From contig CAVTSO010000007.1 of the NCBI GenBank assembly GCA_963737445.1, forward strand, positions 1-64,000: a DNA stretch of 64,000 bases. The letters run 5' to 3'. A program made the translations under genes and the position numbers. How positions within the stretch are numbered: position 1 is the first letter of the stretch; every line of letters begins with the position of its first letter. Source of the DNA: JAICYJ01 sp963737445. Lineage in GTDB: Bacteria; Actinomycetota; Thermoleophilia; Gaiellales; JAICJC01. This document shows, piece by piece, positions 1-8,598 of this stretch. A model generated the notes under the pieces. It saw only the letters and a list, made by a program, of their open reading frames with translations. It was not told the origin of the DNA and searched no databases.

Positions 1-558
1 GGTGCGTGGACGGCGAAGCCGCCCGCTCTCTGGATCGGCGTCGCCGCGACCGGGCCGCTCACCCCTGCGGGTGTCCGGTGTGGGACGTTTCCAGGGGTAA
101 CGGGCTGCCCCGCCCGGGTGATCAGGAGGAGAGCGGCGTCCCGGATCCGCTCTTCCTAGATTTGGATCTCACTCTTCCCGGCCGCAGTTCGCGCGGCCCT
201 GGCGAACCAAGCCATGCGCCCGGCACGATTCGAACGTGCGGCCTCTGCTTGTGTGTGCCTGGTCTCGCGGAGCCCGTCTGGGCGTGGTGGCGGCTCTGGC
301 GGGCGTCACAGCGAGGGTAGGGTGCCGAGCAGTCAGGCGCAGGAGTTTCTCCTTGCAATCGCTGTGAGCGAGCCGATTTCTGCTGGGTGGGGCCTCAGCT
401 GACCGGCCCTCCCAGCACTCGGAGTCGACCGGGATCATGGCCACGTGCTCGCCGGATTCTGTCAGGATTGCCGCTCGGGCACCGTCACCCCAGCGAAGTT
501 CGGGAGAGCCGCCGTCGTACCGGACGATCAGCGAACGCGCAAGGACGAGAGCGCCCTC
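1..558. other. Left edge without a confident gene
   Basis: No reading frame here looks like a recognisable protein on either strand. A + strand frame is open from base 1 to about 171 and could be the tail of a gene that begins outside the window, but I recognise no motif in it. The only structured item is the tRNA-Arg 3'-end copy at 212-248. The ATG at 445 is in frame with the lipoprotein gene, but it would place about 38 unneeded residues before the twin-arginine signal. Confidence 0.4.
212..248 (-). repeat. tRNA-Arg 3'-end fragment, outermost att-like copy
   Basis: These 37 bases are identical to 6660-6696 and to 22704-22740, the 3' end of the intact tRNA-Arg. They cover the T arm, the acceptor 3' strand and a few bases beyond. 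The match stops after the T arm, so no tRNA can be made here. Tyrosine recombinases of integrating elements commonly use tRNA 3' ends and leave such a copy at the far end of the element. I read this as the distal att site of island I. Strand is given relative to the tRNA. Confidence 0.75.
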
Positions 559-2127
559 TTGACCCGCCGCAGCCTTCTGGCCGCGGCGGGGGGTGCGGTC
601 GCGGCAGGAACGCTGGTCTCCTGCGGCTCCTCCGGCTCCGCCACCTCGTCTGGCCCGCCGGCGACGTCGCCGCGGCGCGGCGGTGCCTTTCGGCTCGGCG
701 TGACGGGAGGTGGTTCCAGCGACATCATGGATGCCCAGGCCATCATCACCAAGCCGGATCAGGCGCGGTTAATGTCGGCCTTCGAGACGCTGCTCGAATA
801 TGACGAGACCTTCACGCTGCAGGAGACGGGGCTCGCGGAGAGCGTCACGCAGGACTCGTCGACACAGTGGACGATCGAGCTCCGGCGGGGGATCGAGTTC
901 CAGAGCGGTAAGACGTTTCAGGCTGAGGACGTCATCTACTCGCTGCGCCGGATCGTGGACCCCAGTCACGGCCTTTCAGGTGCGGCTGGCCTGGCGTCAG
1001 TCGACCCCAACCGGATCGAGGCCCTCGACGCGTACACGGTCAGGCTGACGCTGACTCGTCCCAGCTCGATCATCGCGGACGAGCTCGCCCAGTTCTACAA
1101 CGGTATGGTGCCTGTCGGCTACGACCGGTGGCCGGCACCACAGGTTGGCACCGGCGGCTACATCCTGAAGAGCTTCACGCCGGGGCAGCAGAGCGTGCAT
1201 GAGCGGTTCGCCAACTACTGGCGTGCTCCGGCCCCGTGGTTCGACAGCGTGACGATCGTCGACTTCCCTTCGACCACGGCACAGGTGAACGCGCTCCTGA
1301 GCGGCCAGACGGATGCGATCACCGACGTCCCGTTCGCCCAGCACGCAGAGATCAAGGCGCACGGCCTTGGGCTTCTGGTCTCGCACACCGGCGGCTGGCT
1401 GCCGCTCTGCATGGCGATCGACCTGCGCCCCTTTCGCGACAACCGGGTCCGCCAGGCGATGCGGCTCCTGGTGGATCGTCCGGCCATGGTCGAGCAGGTG
1501 CTCGCCGGCTACGGGACGGTCGCGAACGACCTGTTCTCGCCGTTCGACCCGAGCTTCGACCACGCGTTGCCGCAGCGCGAGCGGGACGTCGACCAGGCGC
1601 GCTCGCTGCTGAAGGCGGCAGGGCTGTCCGGCTCCATCGACCTGTACACCGCCAACGGCGCCGCCGGCATGGTGGATACCGCCACCGTGTTCGCCAGTCA
1701 GGTGAATGCGGCCAACGTCGGTGTCACGGTAAACGTCCGAGACGACCCCGAGTTCTTCGGCAGCCGCTATCTCAAGGTTCCCTTCTCCGGGGACTTCTGG
1801 GGGACCAGGAACTACCTCGCGCAGGTCGCCGACAGCCTACTGCCGAGCGCGCCCCTGAACGAGACGCACTGGCCGCCGGCCTCCGGGCCCGGCTCGACCT
1901 ACATCAGCCTTTACGACCAGGCGTTGGCCGAGAGCGACGCGGCGAAGCGAATCGAGATCGTGCACGCGATGCAGACGCTCGAGTACCGCTACGGCGGCTA
2001 CATCATCCCGTTCTACCACGATCACGTCGATGCGCACAGCACGCAGGTGCTGGGGCTGCGGCCGAACAGAGGCCCGCTCAACCTCGACGCCTACGGAAAC
2101 GGCTACCGCACGATCTGGCTCGCGTGA
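559..2127 (+). CDS. Twin-arginine lipoprotein, oligopeptide ABC transporter substrate-binding protein (SBP family 5)
   Basis: An extracytoplasmic solute-binding protein for peptides or similar ligands. The chosen TTG start gives M-T-R-R-S-L-L followed by an Ala/Gly-rich hydrophobic stretch and the lipobox L-V-S-C, so it is probably exported by Tat and anchored as a lipoprotein. The ATG at 445 is in frame but would bury the signal. The body has the family 5 hallmark region (a W-T-I-x-L-R-R-G-I-x-F segment, then A-E-D-V-I-Y-S-L). At about 523 residues the length is normal for the family. No permease or ATPase genes accompany it, so it either borrows a transporter encoded elsewhere or serves as a sensor for the neighbouring regulators. 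It ends 15 bases before the convergent LuxR gene. Confidence 0.85.
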   Translation: MTRRSLLAAAGGAVAAGTLVSCGSSGSATSSGPPATSPRRGGAFRLGVTGGGSSDIMDAQAIITKPDQARLMSAFETLLEYDETFTLQETGLAESVTQDSSTQWTIELRRGIEFQSGKTFQAEDVIYSLRRIVDPSHGLSGAAGLASVDPNRIEALDAYTVRLTLTRPSSIIADELAQFYNGMVPVGYDRWPAPQVGTGGYILKSFTPGQQSVHERFANYWRAPAPWFDSVTIVDFPSTTAQVNALLSGQTDAITDVPFAQHAEIKAHGLGLLVSHTGGWLPLCMAIDLRPFRDNRVRQAMRLLVDRPAMVEQVLAGYGTVANDLFSPFDPSFDHALPQRERDVDQARSLLKAAGLSGSIDLYTANGAAGMVDTATVFASQVNAANVGVTVNVRDDPEFFGSRYLKVPFSGDFWGTRNYLAQVADSLLPSAPLNETHWPPASGPGSTYISLYDQALAESDAAKRIEIVHAMQTLEYRYGGYIIPFYHDHVDAHSTQVLGLRPNRGPLNLDAYGNGYRTIWLA

Positions 2128-2142
2128 GGGCCGGCGGCACGG

Positions 2143-4467
2143 TCATGGCGACGGCGGCGGCTCGATCAGCCCGAGCGCCGTGGCACGGGCGACGGCGTCT
2201 GCCCGCGAGTTCACGCCGAGCTTGCGATAGATCGCTCGCAGGTGCGACCGGACGGTGTTCGGCGACAGAAAGAGCTCGGCCGCGATCTCGCGCGCCGAGA
2301 GATCACCGGTCAAGAGCTCCAGTACCGCCACCTCGGCCGCACTCGGCGTGGTCAAGAGCTCGCCGCTGTCAGCTCGGATCCGCGCTCGCCGCAGGTCGCG
2401 TTCGAGCTCGTCGGCGACGGTGTGGAGCCGGCCCACGTCGGCGAGGGCCGAGAGCTCGCGGCGCGCGGCGTCGAGCCCTGCCTGCGCACGCTCGAGATGA
2501 CCCCGCCGGCACCGCGCCCCGGCGAGCAGGGCCAGGAGCCAGGCGTGATGCAAGGTCGGCACCTCGTCGTCGAAGAATCCCTCGGCGTACGCGAGCTCAC
2601 GCTCGGCCTCCGCGAGGCGCCCCTCGGCCATGAGGACGCTCCCCAGAGCAGCCGCCGCGTTCGCCCCCAACCATGTTCGGCTGTTTCCCACCCGGCCGAC
2701 GATGCGCTTCGCGGTCTCGGCGTGCTCGCGCGCGTGCCCGAGCTGTCCCCGGTCGGCGGCGACGAGCGCGAGCGTCGATCGCGCGAAGGCATGGCCGGGC
2801 GGTCGCCGCTCGATATCGGGATGCTCGATCGCCCGCGCCGCCGCGGCCGACGCCTCGTCGTCGGCCGCGGCGAGGTACAGGGCCCGCGCGTACGCAGCGA
2901 GCGCCGCGACGAGCGCCTCGTCGCCTCCGGCCATGGCCAGCTCGACCGCCCGGCGCCCGTGCTCCACGGCCTCTCCAACGCCCCTCGCGCTGGCCGCCCG
3001 CACCATCTCGGTCTGTGCCAGGACATAGGCGTTGAGATCCGCCGGCCGCCTGGTCCTCGCCCGGTCGGCCAGGCCTAGGTACCGACGGGCCTCGAGCGTC
3101 CCCCGGCCGGCCACGAGCGCGGACGTCGCCGCACCCACGGCCAGCGCCGGATGATCGACAACGACGACGTCGGGCAGTGCTCGCACCCAGCGCAACAGCG
3201 TCCGCGCGCCGCCGCTCCTGAACATCGCGAGCTGCTGCCCGGCGAGGATGTCCGCCACCAGCTCGTGGTCGCCGGCCGCGGCCGCATGCTCAATCGCCTC
3301 GACTGGCATCCGGTGCGAACGACACCACTCCGCCGCCCGCCGGTGGAGCCGTCCAGCTGCGCCCGGATCAAGGGCGGCGAGCCGAAGCCCGGCGAACTCC
3401 GCCACGAGGGCGTGCACCTCGAACCATCCGCCGCGCTCCAGCGGGGTCACGAGCAGGCTGGATGACTCGAGACCGTCCAGCACGGCCGCCGAGTCCGATC
3501 GCTCCAGCACCCCGTCGCAGAGCTCCGCCGTGAACCTGCGGAGCACCGAGACGTGGAGCAGGAAGTCCCGCGTGTCCGGTGAGAGCGAGTCGAACACCTC
3601 CTCGCTCAGGTAGTCCGCGACGAACTGGTGGCGGCCCCCGAAGTCGCGCAGCGCAGCGTGCGGATCGTCGACAGTCCGCAGCCAGAGAACGGCGAGCACC
3701 AGCGCCGCGGGCCAACCGTCGGTGCGATCGCACAGCATCTCTATCTCGTCGGCATCGAGGCCACGCAGCTCGCCCCTGTCGACCAGCTCGCGCGCCTCCG
3801 TCGACGTGAAGGCAAGGTCGCGGGCTCGGAGCTCGACGAGATGGCCGCTCGCACGCAGCCGCGACAGGCGAAGCCTGGGATCGGTGCGGGTCATCGCGAT
3901 GACGCGCACGCCGGGAGGGAGCTGGGTGAGGGCATAGCGGATCGACGTCAGGCAATCACCATCGGTCACTTTGTGGAGGTCGTCGAGTGCGATGACGATG
4001 TCGGAGCCGTACGCCGCGAGGCCGTTCATCAGCTCGTCGATGTGATCCTCAGTCGACGTTCCGGGAATGCCCAGCCGCTGAAGGGCTCCGCGTCCCAGGC
4101 CCTGGCGTATGCGGTCGACCGCGGTCGCGACGTATGTCCACAGCCGGTGCGGGTCGTTGTCGCGGCTGTCGAGCGTGACCCACGCCAGCGCGCAGCCGCG
4201 GCTCCCGCACCACGCCCGCACCGCCGTTGTCTTGCCGAACCCCGGCGGTGCGGCCACCAGCGTGAGCGGCACACCTGCGCCGGTGTCCAGCGCCCGCATG
4301 ATCCGGGGCCGCTCAACGGTGCCCGGCCGCAACCGCGGCGGCGCGAGCTTCGTCTCCGCGAGCGGCGCCTCATCAGGCGCACCGCCGCTGCGCATCTCCT
4401 GGTCTGGGGAGTCAATCGTCACGTCGGATCTCGGCGAAGGGGGTTGTGCCCCACCGGTTCGGGCCAC
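2143..4467 (-). CDS. Large LuxR-family regulator with STAND ATPase (MalT/LAL type)
   Basis: A 774-residue ATP-dependent transcription activator of the MalT-like class. A Walker A motif (APPGFGKTT) lies near residues 73-81 and a Walker B strand (IVIALDDLH) near 157-165. A long helical, Ala/Leu/Arg-rich TPR-like sensor region follows. The C-terminal LuxR helix-turn-helix occupies roughly residues 705-770 (LSAREIAAELFLSPNTVRSHL). In this family, ligand binding to the TPR region allows ATP-driven oligomerisation. It is convergent with the peptide-binding lipoprotein and divergent from the small protein and sensor kinase, so it may control one of these units. Several in-frame starts exist within the first 40 residues; the longest is used here. 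Confidence 0.9.
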   Translation of the reverse strand: MARTGGAQPPSPRSDVTIDSPDQEMRSGGAPDEAPLAETKLAPPRLRPGTVERPRIMRALDTGAGVPLTLVAAPPGFGKTTAVRAWCGSRGCALAWVTLDSRDNDPHRLWTYVATAVDRIRQGLGRGALQRLGIPGTSTEDHIDELMNGLAAYGSDIVIALDDLHKVTDGDCLTSIRYALTQLPPGVRVIAMTRTDPRLRLSRLRASGHLVELRARDLAFTSTEARELVDRGELRGLDADEIEMLCDRTDGWPAALVLAVLWLRTVDDPHAALRDFGGRHQFVADYLSEEVFDSLSPDTRDFLLHVSVLRRFTAELCDGVLERSDSAAVLDGLESSSLLVTPLERGGWFEVHALVAEFAGLRLAALDPGAAGRLHRRAAEWCRSHRMPVEAIEHAAAAGDHELVADILAGQQLAMFRSGGARTLLRWVRALPDVVVVDHPALAVGAATSALVAGRGTLEARRYLGLADRARTRRPADLNAYVLAQTEMVRAASARGVGEAVEHGRRAVELAMAGGDEALVAALAAYARALYLAAADDEASAAAARAIEHPDIERRPPGHAFARSTLALVAADRGQLGHAREHAETAKRIVGRVGNSRTWLGANAAAALGSVLMAEGRLAEAERELAYAEGFFDDEVPTLHHAWLLALLAGARCRRGHLERAQAGLDAARRELSALADVGRLHTVADELERDLRRARIRADSGELLTTPSAAEVAVLELLTGDLSAREIAAELFLSPNTVRSHLRAIYRKLGVNSRADAVARATALGLIEPPPSP

Positions 4468-4548
4468 ATTGTCGAGGATTCGCGATCACCCAGGTGAAAT
4501 CACTGCCACCGGCGCAGCCACCCGAGCCCAGGTGAAACGCTTTTGCAC

Positions 4549-4764
4549 ATGCCGGAAGGCGATTACCGCCTCGTCGTGGAGGGCGAGCTGGGGCCATTGG
4601 CCCGGCGCGCCTTCGAAGGCATGCAGGTCGCACCGCGGTCCGGGGCCACCGTCATCACCGGCCCGGTCCGTGACCAAAGCGAGCTCCATTCGCTCCTTCG
4701 TCGTGTCGGCGATCTCGGACTGACGCTCGTCAGCGCCACCGCCGTGGAGGCCCCGCAGCGGTGA
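4549..4764 (+). CDS. Small conserved actinobacterial protein, function unknown
   Basis: A 71-residue soluble protein beginning MPEGDYRLVVEGELG. It contains the stretch GPVRDQSELHSLLRRVGDLG followed by L-T-L-V-S-A. This pattern (a short beta-rich head, a charged D-Q-x-x-L-H-x-L-L helix, a closing strand) matches a family of small actinobacterial proteins I recall as uncharacterised. The ATG at 4549 is used; a TTG two codons earlier is also in frame. It lies between the divergent LuxR gene and the MASE1 kinase, 55 bases before the latter. Two copies of the sequence CCCAGGTGAAA occur just upstream, near 4495 and 4528, and might be a regulatory direct repeat. Confidence 0.65.
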   Translation: MPEGDYRLVVEGELGPLARRAFEGMQVAPRSGATVITGPVRDQSELHSLLRRVGDLGLTLVSATAVEAPQR

Positions 4765-4819
4765 CGCCGGTGCGCCCGGAAGGTGGCGGCGAATCCCGAC
4801 CCGCGGCGCGGGTGCTGCG

Positions 4820-6427
4820 ATGACGTTCGGAGCCGCGTCCGCGGCCGCCACCGCGGTTGGCGGCTCGGCCGCCCCGCGCGTGCGCGGCGGCGTATGGAGG
4901 TTCGGCGGTGGGGCGCTCGCGCGCCACCGGACGGTGTATGTCGCCAAGCTCGTGGCGCTCATCCTGATGTATTCGGGTGCGGCGCATCTCAGCTACTGGC
5001 TGGAGTTCGCGGGGCCGGTGGCGGCCATCGTGTGGTTGCCCGTCGGGGTTGGCGTCGCGTTCCTCTACCTGGGCGGTCTGGGGCTGTTCCCCGGAGTGCT
5101 GATCGGCGACCTCCTCGTCAACGACTACTCCGCGCTCTCGACACTCTCTGCCGTCGGACAGTCCGTCGGCAATCTCCTGGAGGTCGTGGTGGCCGTCGTA
5201 CTGATCCGGGTTCTCGTCCGCCGCGGCTCGCCGCTCGACACGATCATGGGTGCGGCGTGCCTATTGCTCGCGATCGCCACCGGTACTGCGGTCAGCGCAA
5301 CCATCGGCACGGCGTCGCTGTGGCTGGGAAACGTCTTGACGAGCGATACCGTCGCCTCCACTTGGCGGACGTGGTGGCTGGGCGATGCGACCGGTGCGCT
5401 CGTCGTCGTCCCGCTCGCGATCGCGTGGCAGAAGCTGCCGCGCCCGGTGATGCATGCCCGCCGGGCCGTCGAGGCGATCGTCCTGTTCGCTGCGATCGCC
5501 GTCGTGAGCGATCTCTCTTCCGGCAGCGACCAGCCCGTGGTGTACGTCGTGTTTCCCCTCCTGACGTGGGCTGCGCTGCGCTTCGGTCGCCGGGGTGCGA
5601 CGCTGGCTGCCACGATCACGGTCGGCTTCACGATCTGGAACGCAACCCACTATCTGGGGCCCTTTGCCGACGCGACGCTCAGCCGCAGCGTGGCCAGCGT
5701 CCAGCTGTTCGTCGGTGTCGCAACCATCTCGACCCTCCTTCTCGCGGCCATCGTGTCGGAACGTGACAAGTTCACCCGCGAGCTGGCGGCCAGTCGCGGC
5801 CGTATCCTCGAGGCGGGGCAGCGTGAACGGCGGCGGCTGGAGCAGAACCTGCACGATGGGGCCCAGCACCGCCTGGTCTGGCTTGCGGCCGACCTCGGGC
5901 GCGCCGCGGGCGTGGTACGCGAGCACCCGAGCCAGGCGCCGGGGCTGTTTGCGCAAGCCGAGCACGAGCTCATGGCCGTGCTGGACGAGCTGCGAGACCT
6001 GGCGCACGGGATCCATCCCACGGTGCTCACGGAGCTGGGGTTGTCTGGAGCGATCCGTGCGATGGCGCGGCGCTCGAGTTGCCCGATGACGGTCGGCGAC
6101 CTGCCGGCTGAGCGGCTCGACCTCCCCACGGAGACGACGGCGTACTACGTGGTTGCCGAGGCGGTGGCGAACGCACAGAAGCACGCCGGCGCCTCACGGA
6201 TCCACGTGTCGGCCGTGGCCGACGACCGCCGATCACTTCGTGTCGACGTGACTGACGACGGCGTCGGCGGCGCCATCGAGCGTGGATCCGGATTGCAGGG
6301 TCTGCGTGACCGCGTGGAGGGCGTTGGCGGCAGCGTGCGCGTTCACACCCCGCCGGGACTCGGCACGCACATCACCGCGACGATCCCCCTGACCAGGCGC
6401 TCGGCGCCGGCGGGCGGGGATCTCTGA
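4820..6427 (+). CDS. MASE1-domain sensor histidine kinase (HisKA_3 type)
   Basis: A 535-residue membrane sensor kinase. The N-terminal 300 residues form a series of hydrophobic helices with MASE1 character (conserved VWLPVGVGVAFLYLGG region and a W-x-x-W-W-L-G-D segment). A short coiled linker leads to the dimerisation and phosphoacceptor helix R-R-R-L-E-Q-N-L-H-D-G-A-Q, with the phosphorylated His in LHDGAQ. A GHKL ATPase follows, with an N-box (EAVANAQKHA) and G-box (DDGVGG, GSGLQGLRDR). Kinases of this type pair with NarL-type response regulators, but none is adjacent, so it is an orphan here. Confidence 0.9.
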   Translation: MTFGAASAAATAVGGSAAPRVRGGVWRFGGGALARHRTVYVAKLVALILMYSGAAHLSYWLEFAGPVAAIVWLPVGVGVAFLYLGGLGLFPGVLIGDLLVNDYSALSTLSAVGQSVGNLLEVVVAVVLIRVLVRRGSPLDTIMGAACLLLAIATGTAVSATIGTASLWLGNVLTSDTVASTWRTWWLGDATGALVVVPLAIAWQKLPRPVMHARRAVEAIVLFAAIAVVSDLSSGSDQPVVYVVFPLLTWAALRFGRRGATLAATITVGFTIWNATHYLGPFADATLSRSVASVQLFVGVATISTLLLAAIVSERDKFTRELAASRGRILEAGQRERRRLEQNLHDGAQHRLVWLAADLGRAAGVVREHPSQAPGLFAQAEHELMAVLDELRDLAHGIHPTVLTELGLSGAIRAMARRSSCPMTVGDLPAERLDLPTETTAYYVVAEAVANAQKHAGASRIHVSAVADDRRSLRVDVTDDGVGGAIERGSGLQGLRDRVEGVGGSVRVHTPPGLGTHITATIPLTRRSAPAGGDL

Positions 6428-6659
6428 GCCCGAGCCGGAGGGACTGGCGACCACCCGACGATCCTCGACGAGGAACAGCGCCTGACTGGGGTCACCGGCC
6501 CGAGAGCTGAGCCGAGACGGCCCGCACACATCTGGTGGTCTTTACGCACAGGATTTCCCGAGCCACCTTCACGCGAAGACGTAGCATCTGCGGCTCCTGT
6601 CCCGGCGAGTAGATGGTCGGTTTCGCGGTTTCAGGTATATCGAGAACGGCGTGGTTGAC
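6428..6659. other. Gene-free stretch left of the second att copy
   Basis: I see no convincing coding frame. Short - strand frames cross it but lack recognisable motifs and have no ribosome-binding site. It separates the MASE1 kinase from the tRNA-Arg repeat. Confidence 0.35.
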
Positions 6660-6701
6660 CCATGCGCCCGGCACGATTCGAACGTGCGGCCTCTGCCTCC
6701 G
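6660..6701 (-). repeat. tRNA-Arg 3'-end fragment, middle att-like copy
   Basis: Forty-two bases are identical to 22704-22745, and with one mismatch the similarity extends left to about 6652. The match runs from the tRNA 3' flank to the 3' side of the anticodon stem and then stops. The remains of a tyrosine recombinase lie immediately to the right, as expected for the integrase-proximal end of an element inserted at a tRNA 3' end. This copy is the likely distal att site of island II. Confidence 0.85.
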
Positions 6702-6865
6702 TATCGAGGGTCGTCGCCGAGATCTGAGCCGATCCCGAAATCGGTGAGGGCGCCGACGCGGTCGAGGGCCTGAAGGCTGACGATGCTTCCCATGGTGGCG
6801 ATCTTGAAGCCGGAACATGGGGGGTGCCGTCGGCTGCATGCGGCGACGCGATTGTCGGTAGCGGC

Positions 6866-7243
6866 TCACCGCTGTCCCCTTGATCCAAGGGTGCGGATGT
6901 GTTCCCAGTCTGCGTCGGTGAACTGGACGTGGACGTAAGTGTGTCGGAGGACGGCGACCGAGGTGCCGACCTGGCGGGAGAGGCGTTCCATGCTGTTCTC
7001 GGTGTCGCCCTTCTCGCTGATCCAGTTGGTGCAGTACGTGTGCTTGGCGGTGTGGGCGGTGACTTTGACGAGGATCCCGATGCGTGCTGAGGCGGTGGAG
7101 GGCGGCGTTGATGGTCTTGGCGGTGGTGGAAGCGGCGGGGTTCTCGACCCGGGAGAATCCACGACCTTCGCAGTCCCAGAGGATTGGCCAGTCGGCCCGC
7201 GGATTGTTCGTGGCCCTGCTGTGCTCGACGTAGTTGGCGAGGG
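6866..7243 (-). pseudogene. Tyrosine recombinase (integrase) remnant
   Basis: Reading on the - strand, the fragment first shows a frame with ANYVEHSRATNN and PAASTTAKTINAALHRLS. After a frame change near 7080 it continues as VTAHTAKHTYCTNWISE and LSRQVGTSVAVLRHTYVH. The H-x-x-K-H-T-Y and final T-Y-V-H elements correspond to the box II region and catalytic tyrosine of lambda-type integrases. The N-terminal DNA-binding half and the first catalytic arginine are missing. The break lies near 7250, where an unrelated fragment on the other strand begins. It adjoins the att copy at 6660-6701, which supports an integrase identity. Confidence 0.75.
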
Positions 7244-7252
7244 ACTCCGTGG

Positions 7253-7468
7253 CGTGTCACCTACCTACACCACGACAGGTCTTCAGACTACGAGTGGGTT
7301 TCCGCAGTTCCACCTGATCGGGTGCGCAAGCTCGTCGCCGCACTTGGAGGGCACGAGGACCAAGACTTGCTCGAGCTCGTCCAGGGGCGCTACGAGGAAG
7401 GCGTCGACATTCCCGACGTGTTGAAGGGAGATCCGGTGAACGCCGAGTTCAGCAACTGGATCAGCTAG
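7253..7468 (+). pseudogene. C-terminal fragment of an unidentified small protein
   Basis: The + strand frame from about 7253 reads VTYLHHDRSSDYEWVSAVPP and ends with DIPDVLKGDPVNAEFSNWIS. The charged, regular composition looks like real protein, but there is no start codon with a ribosome-binding site. The frame begins exactly where the integrase fragment on the opposite strand ends. I take it as the 3' part of a gene cut at a recombination joint near 7250. I do not recognise the family. Confidence 0.45.
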
Positions 7469-7497
7469 ACGCCAACGGCATGCCTGCGGGTGGCGAG

Positions 7498-8598
7498 CTA
7501 CAGCTGAGCCGGGGTTGGACTCTCGGCTGGAAGCTCTGCGGTGAGCCGATCGGGGCTCCAGACCTGCTCGGCGATTTGACGGTAGAGCGCTTGCCGCTCG
7601 TCCATCTCGTCGCGGTGGAAGTGCTCGTATGCGTGGAACGGAAGTCCGGTACGCTCGATGAAGCGGACGAAGCCCGGATTGTGCTCGTACGCCCGCTCGG
7701 TCAACGACGCGGCGAGCAGGTTCTGCCCGCCGTAGTGCGGGAGCTTCTGCTCGTATTCGAGCGCGCCGTAGCTGGCGTTGAAGCTCTTCTGCAGGAGCAG
7801 CAGCCCGCCGATGCGGTTGCGCTGCTCGGCGAAGTCGGCGGGATGCGGGAACTCGTCGATGTGACGCTCGGGCTTGTCCGCCCAGATGTGCTCGACCTCA
7901 AACCGCTGGTTGCCGGTACCCGACACGTAGTCCATGTAATGCGACGGCAGCCCAGAACCTACCTCGATGTAATCGGTGAGCCTTGCGAGGATCTGCTGAA
8001 TCGAGTAGCGGTTCTGCTGATGGACGCGCAGCCGGTCGTTGGACGCGAACGTCTCGTCCTCCGAGCTGAGCCGACGCCGCAACTCCTCGACGAGCGCGTG
8101 CGGGTCTTTGCCGCGGATGTCCCGCATGACAAGGAACATCGCGTACTGCATCGTGGAGTAGGCGATGCTTCGGAAGTTCCACAGCCGGCGGGCGAGCAGG
8201 ATGTCGATGAACGAGGCGGTAATCCGCATCTTCGTACGGATGACGTCGTCGGCGTCATCCGGGGTCAGCGGTGCGAGCAGCACCGGGTACTGGAGCGTGA
8301 ACCCGTTCTGGGCGTTGTGGAAGACGACATCGAGACCCGGGACGAGCTCGGACGCCGCGCGCCGTAGCGTCGCATACTGGCGCGCGTAGAAGGAGAGATC
8401 GCGCTCGATGAATCGCAGGAAGTCACTGCTGCGCTCAAGGCCGAGCGGTTCGCGGTTCTCGCGAACCCAGCGGTGAAACTCGGTACCGATTCGGTCGAAG
8501 TCGCGTGGGCTCGCGCCACGCGTGCGCTCGCGGATGCTCTGCGCGTATTGGCTACGGAGCCACGCCTTGAGTGGCGTCAGCCTCCTCGTCCTTCCCAA
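7498..8598 (-). CDS. DUF1524 (HNH) half of a GmrSD-like restriction protein
   Basis: This is the downstream half of a DUF262-DUF1524 protein. The segment FEVEHIWADKPERH followed by QRNRIGGLLLL and K-x-F-N-A-S-Y-G is the DUF1524 His-containing nuclease core. GmrSD-type enzymes cut phage DNA carrying modified cytosines, using nucleotide hydrolysis by the DUF262 part. The true reading continues from the upstream frame: D-A then L-K-A-W-L-R-S-Q-Y, with one extra base at about 8571 separating the two frames. The full product would be about 620 residues, normal for a single-chain member. The printed start is therefore probably not a real initiation site. It is either a split defence gene or a sequencing error. 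Confidence 0.75.
   Translation of the reverse strand: MGRTRRLTPLKAWLRSQYAQSIRERTRGASPRDFDRIGTEFHRWVRENREPLGLERSSDFLRFIERDLSFYARQYATLRRAASELVPGLDVVFHNAQNGFTLQYPVLLAPLTPDDADDVIRTKMRITASFIDILLARRLWNFRSIAYSTMQYAMFLVMRDIRGKDPHALVEELRRRLSSEDETFASNDRLRVHQQNRYSIQQILARLTDYIEVGSGLPSHYMDYVSGTGNQRFEVEHIWADKPERHIDEFPHPADFAEQRNRIGGLLLLQKSFNASYGALEYEQKLPHYGGQNLLAASLTERAYEHNPGFVRFIERTGLPFHAYEHFHRDEMDERQALYRQIAEQVWSPDRLTAELPAESPTPAQL

Larger units (their letters stand above)
212..6701. mobile_element. Island I, bounded by tRNA-Arg att-like repeats
   Basis: The segment between the two outer copies of the tRNA-Arg 3' end holds four genes: a peptide-binding lipoprotein, a LuxR-type regulator, a small conserved protein and a MASE1 sensor kinase. 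No integrase, relaxase or transposase is visible inside. If it is an element, it is either immobile or was mobilised by the integrase whose remains lie just right of 6701. The alternative is that the 212 copy marks an older, larger element later split by island II. Boundaries are supported by the repeats, mobility only by inference. Confidence 0.5.

Noticed and set aside
212..260. Possible tRNA-Arg gene on the - strand
   Set aside because: Only the T arm and acceptor 3' strand are present; the anticodon and D arms are absent, so it is an att-type fragment.
1236..2633. Long + strand frame rich in Arg and Ala
   Set aside because: It overlaps the peptide-binding lipoprotein and LuxR genes in another frame; composition is that of a high-GC shadow frame.
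4495..4540. Direct repeat CCCAGGTGAAA as an operator
   Set aside because: Two copies 38 bases apart with no symmetry and no promoter elements; noted but not supported as a site.
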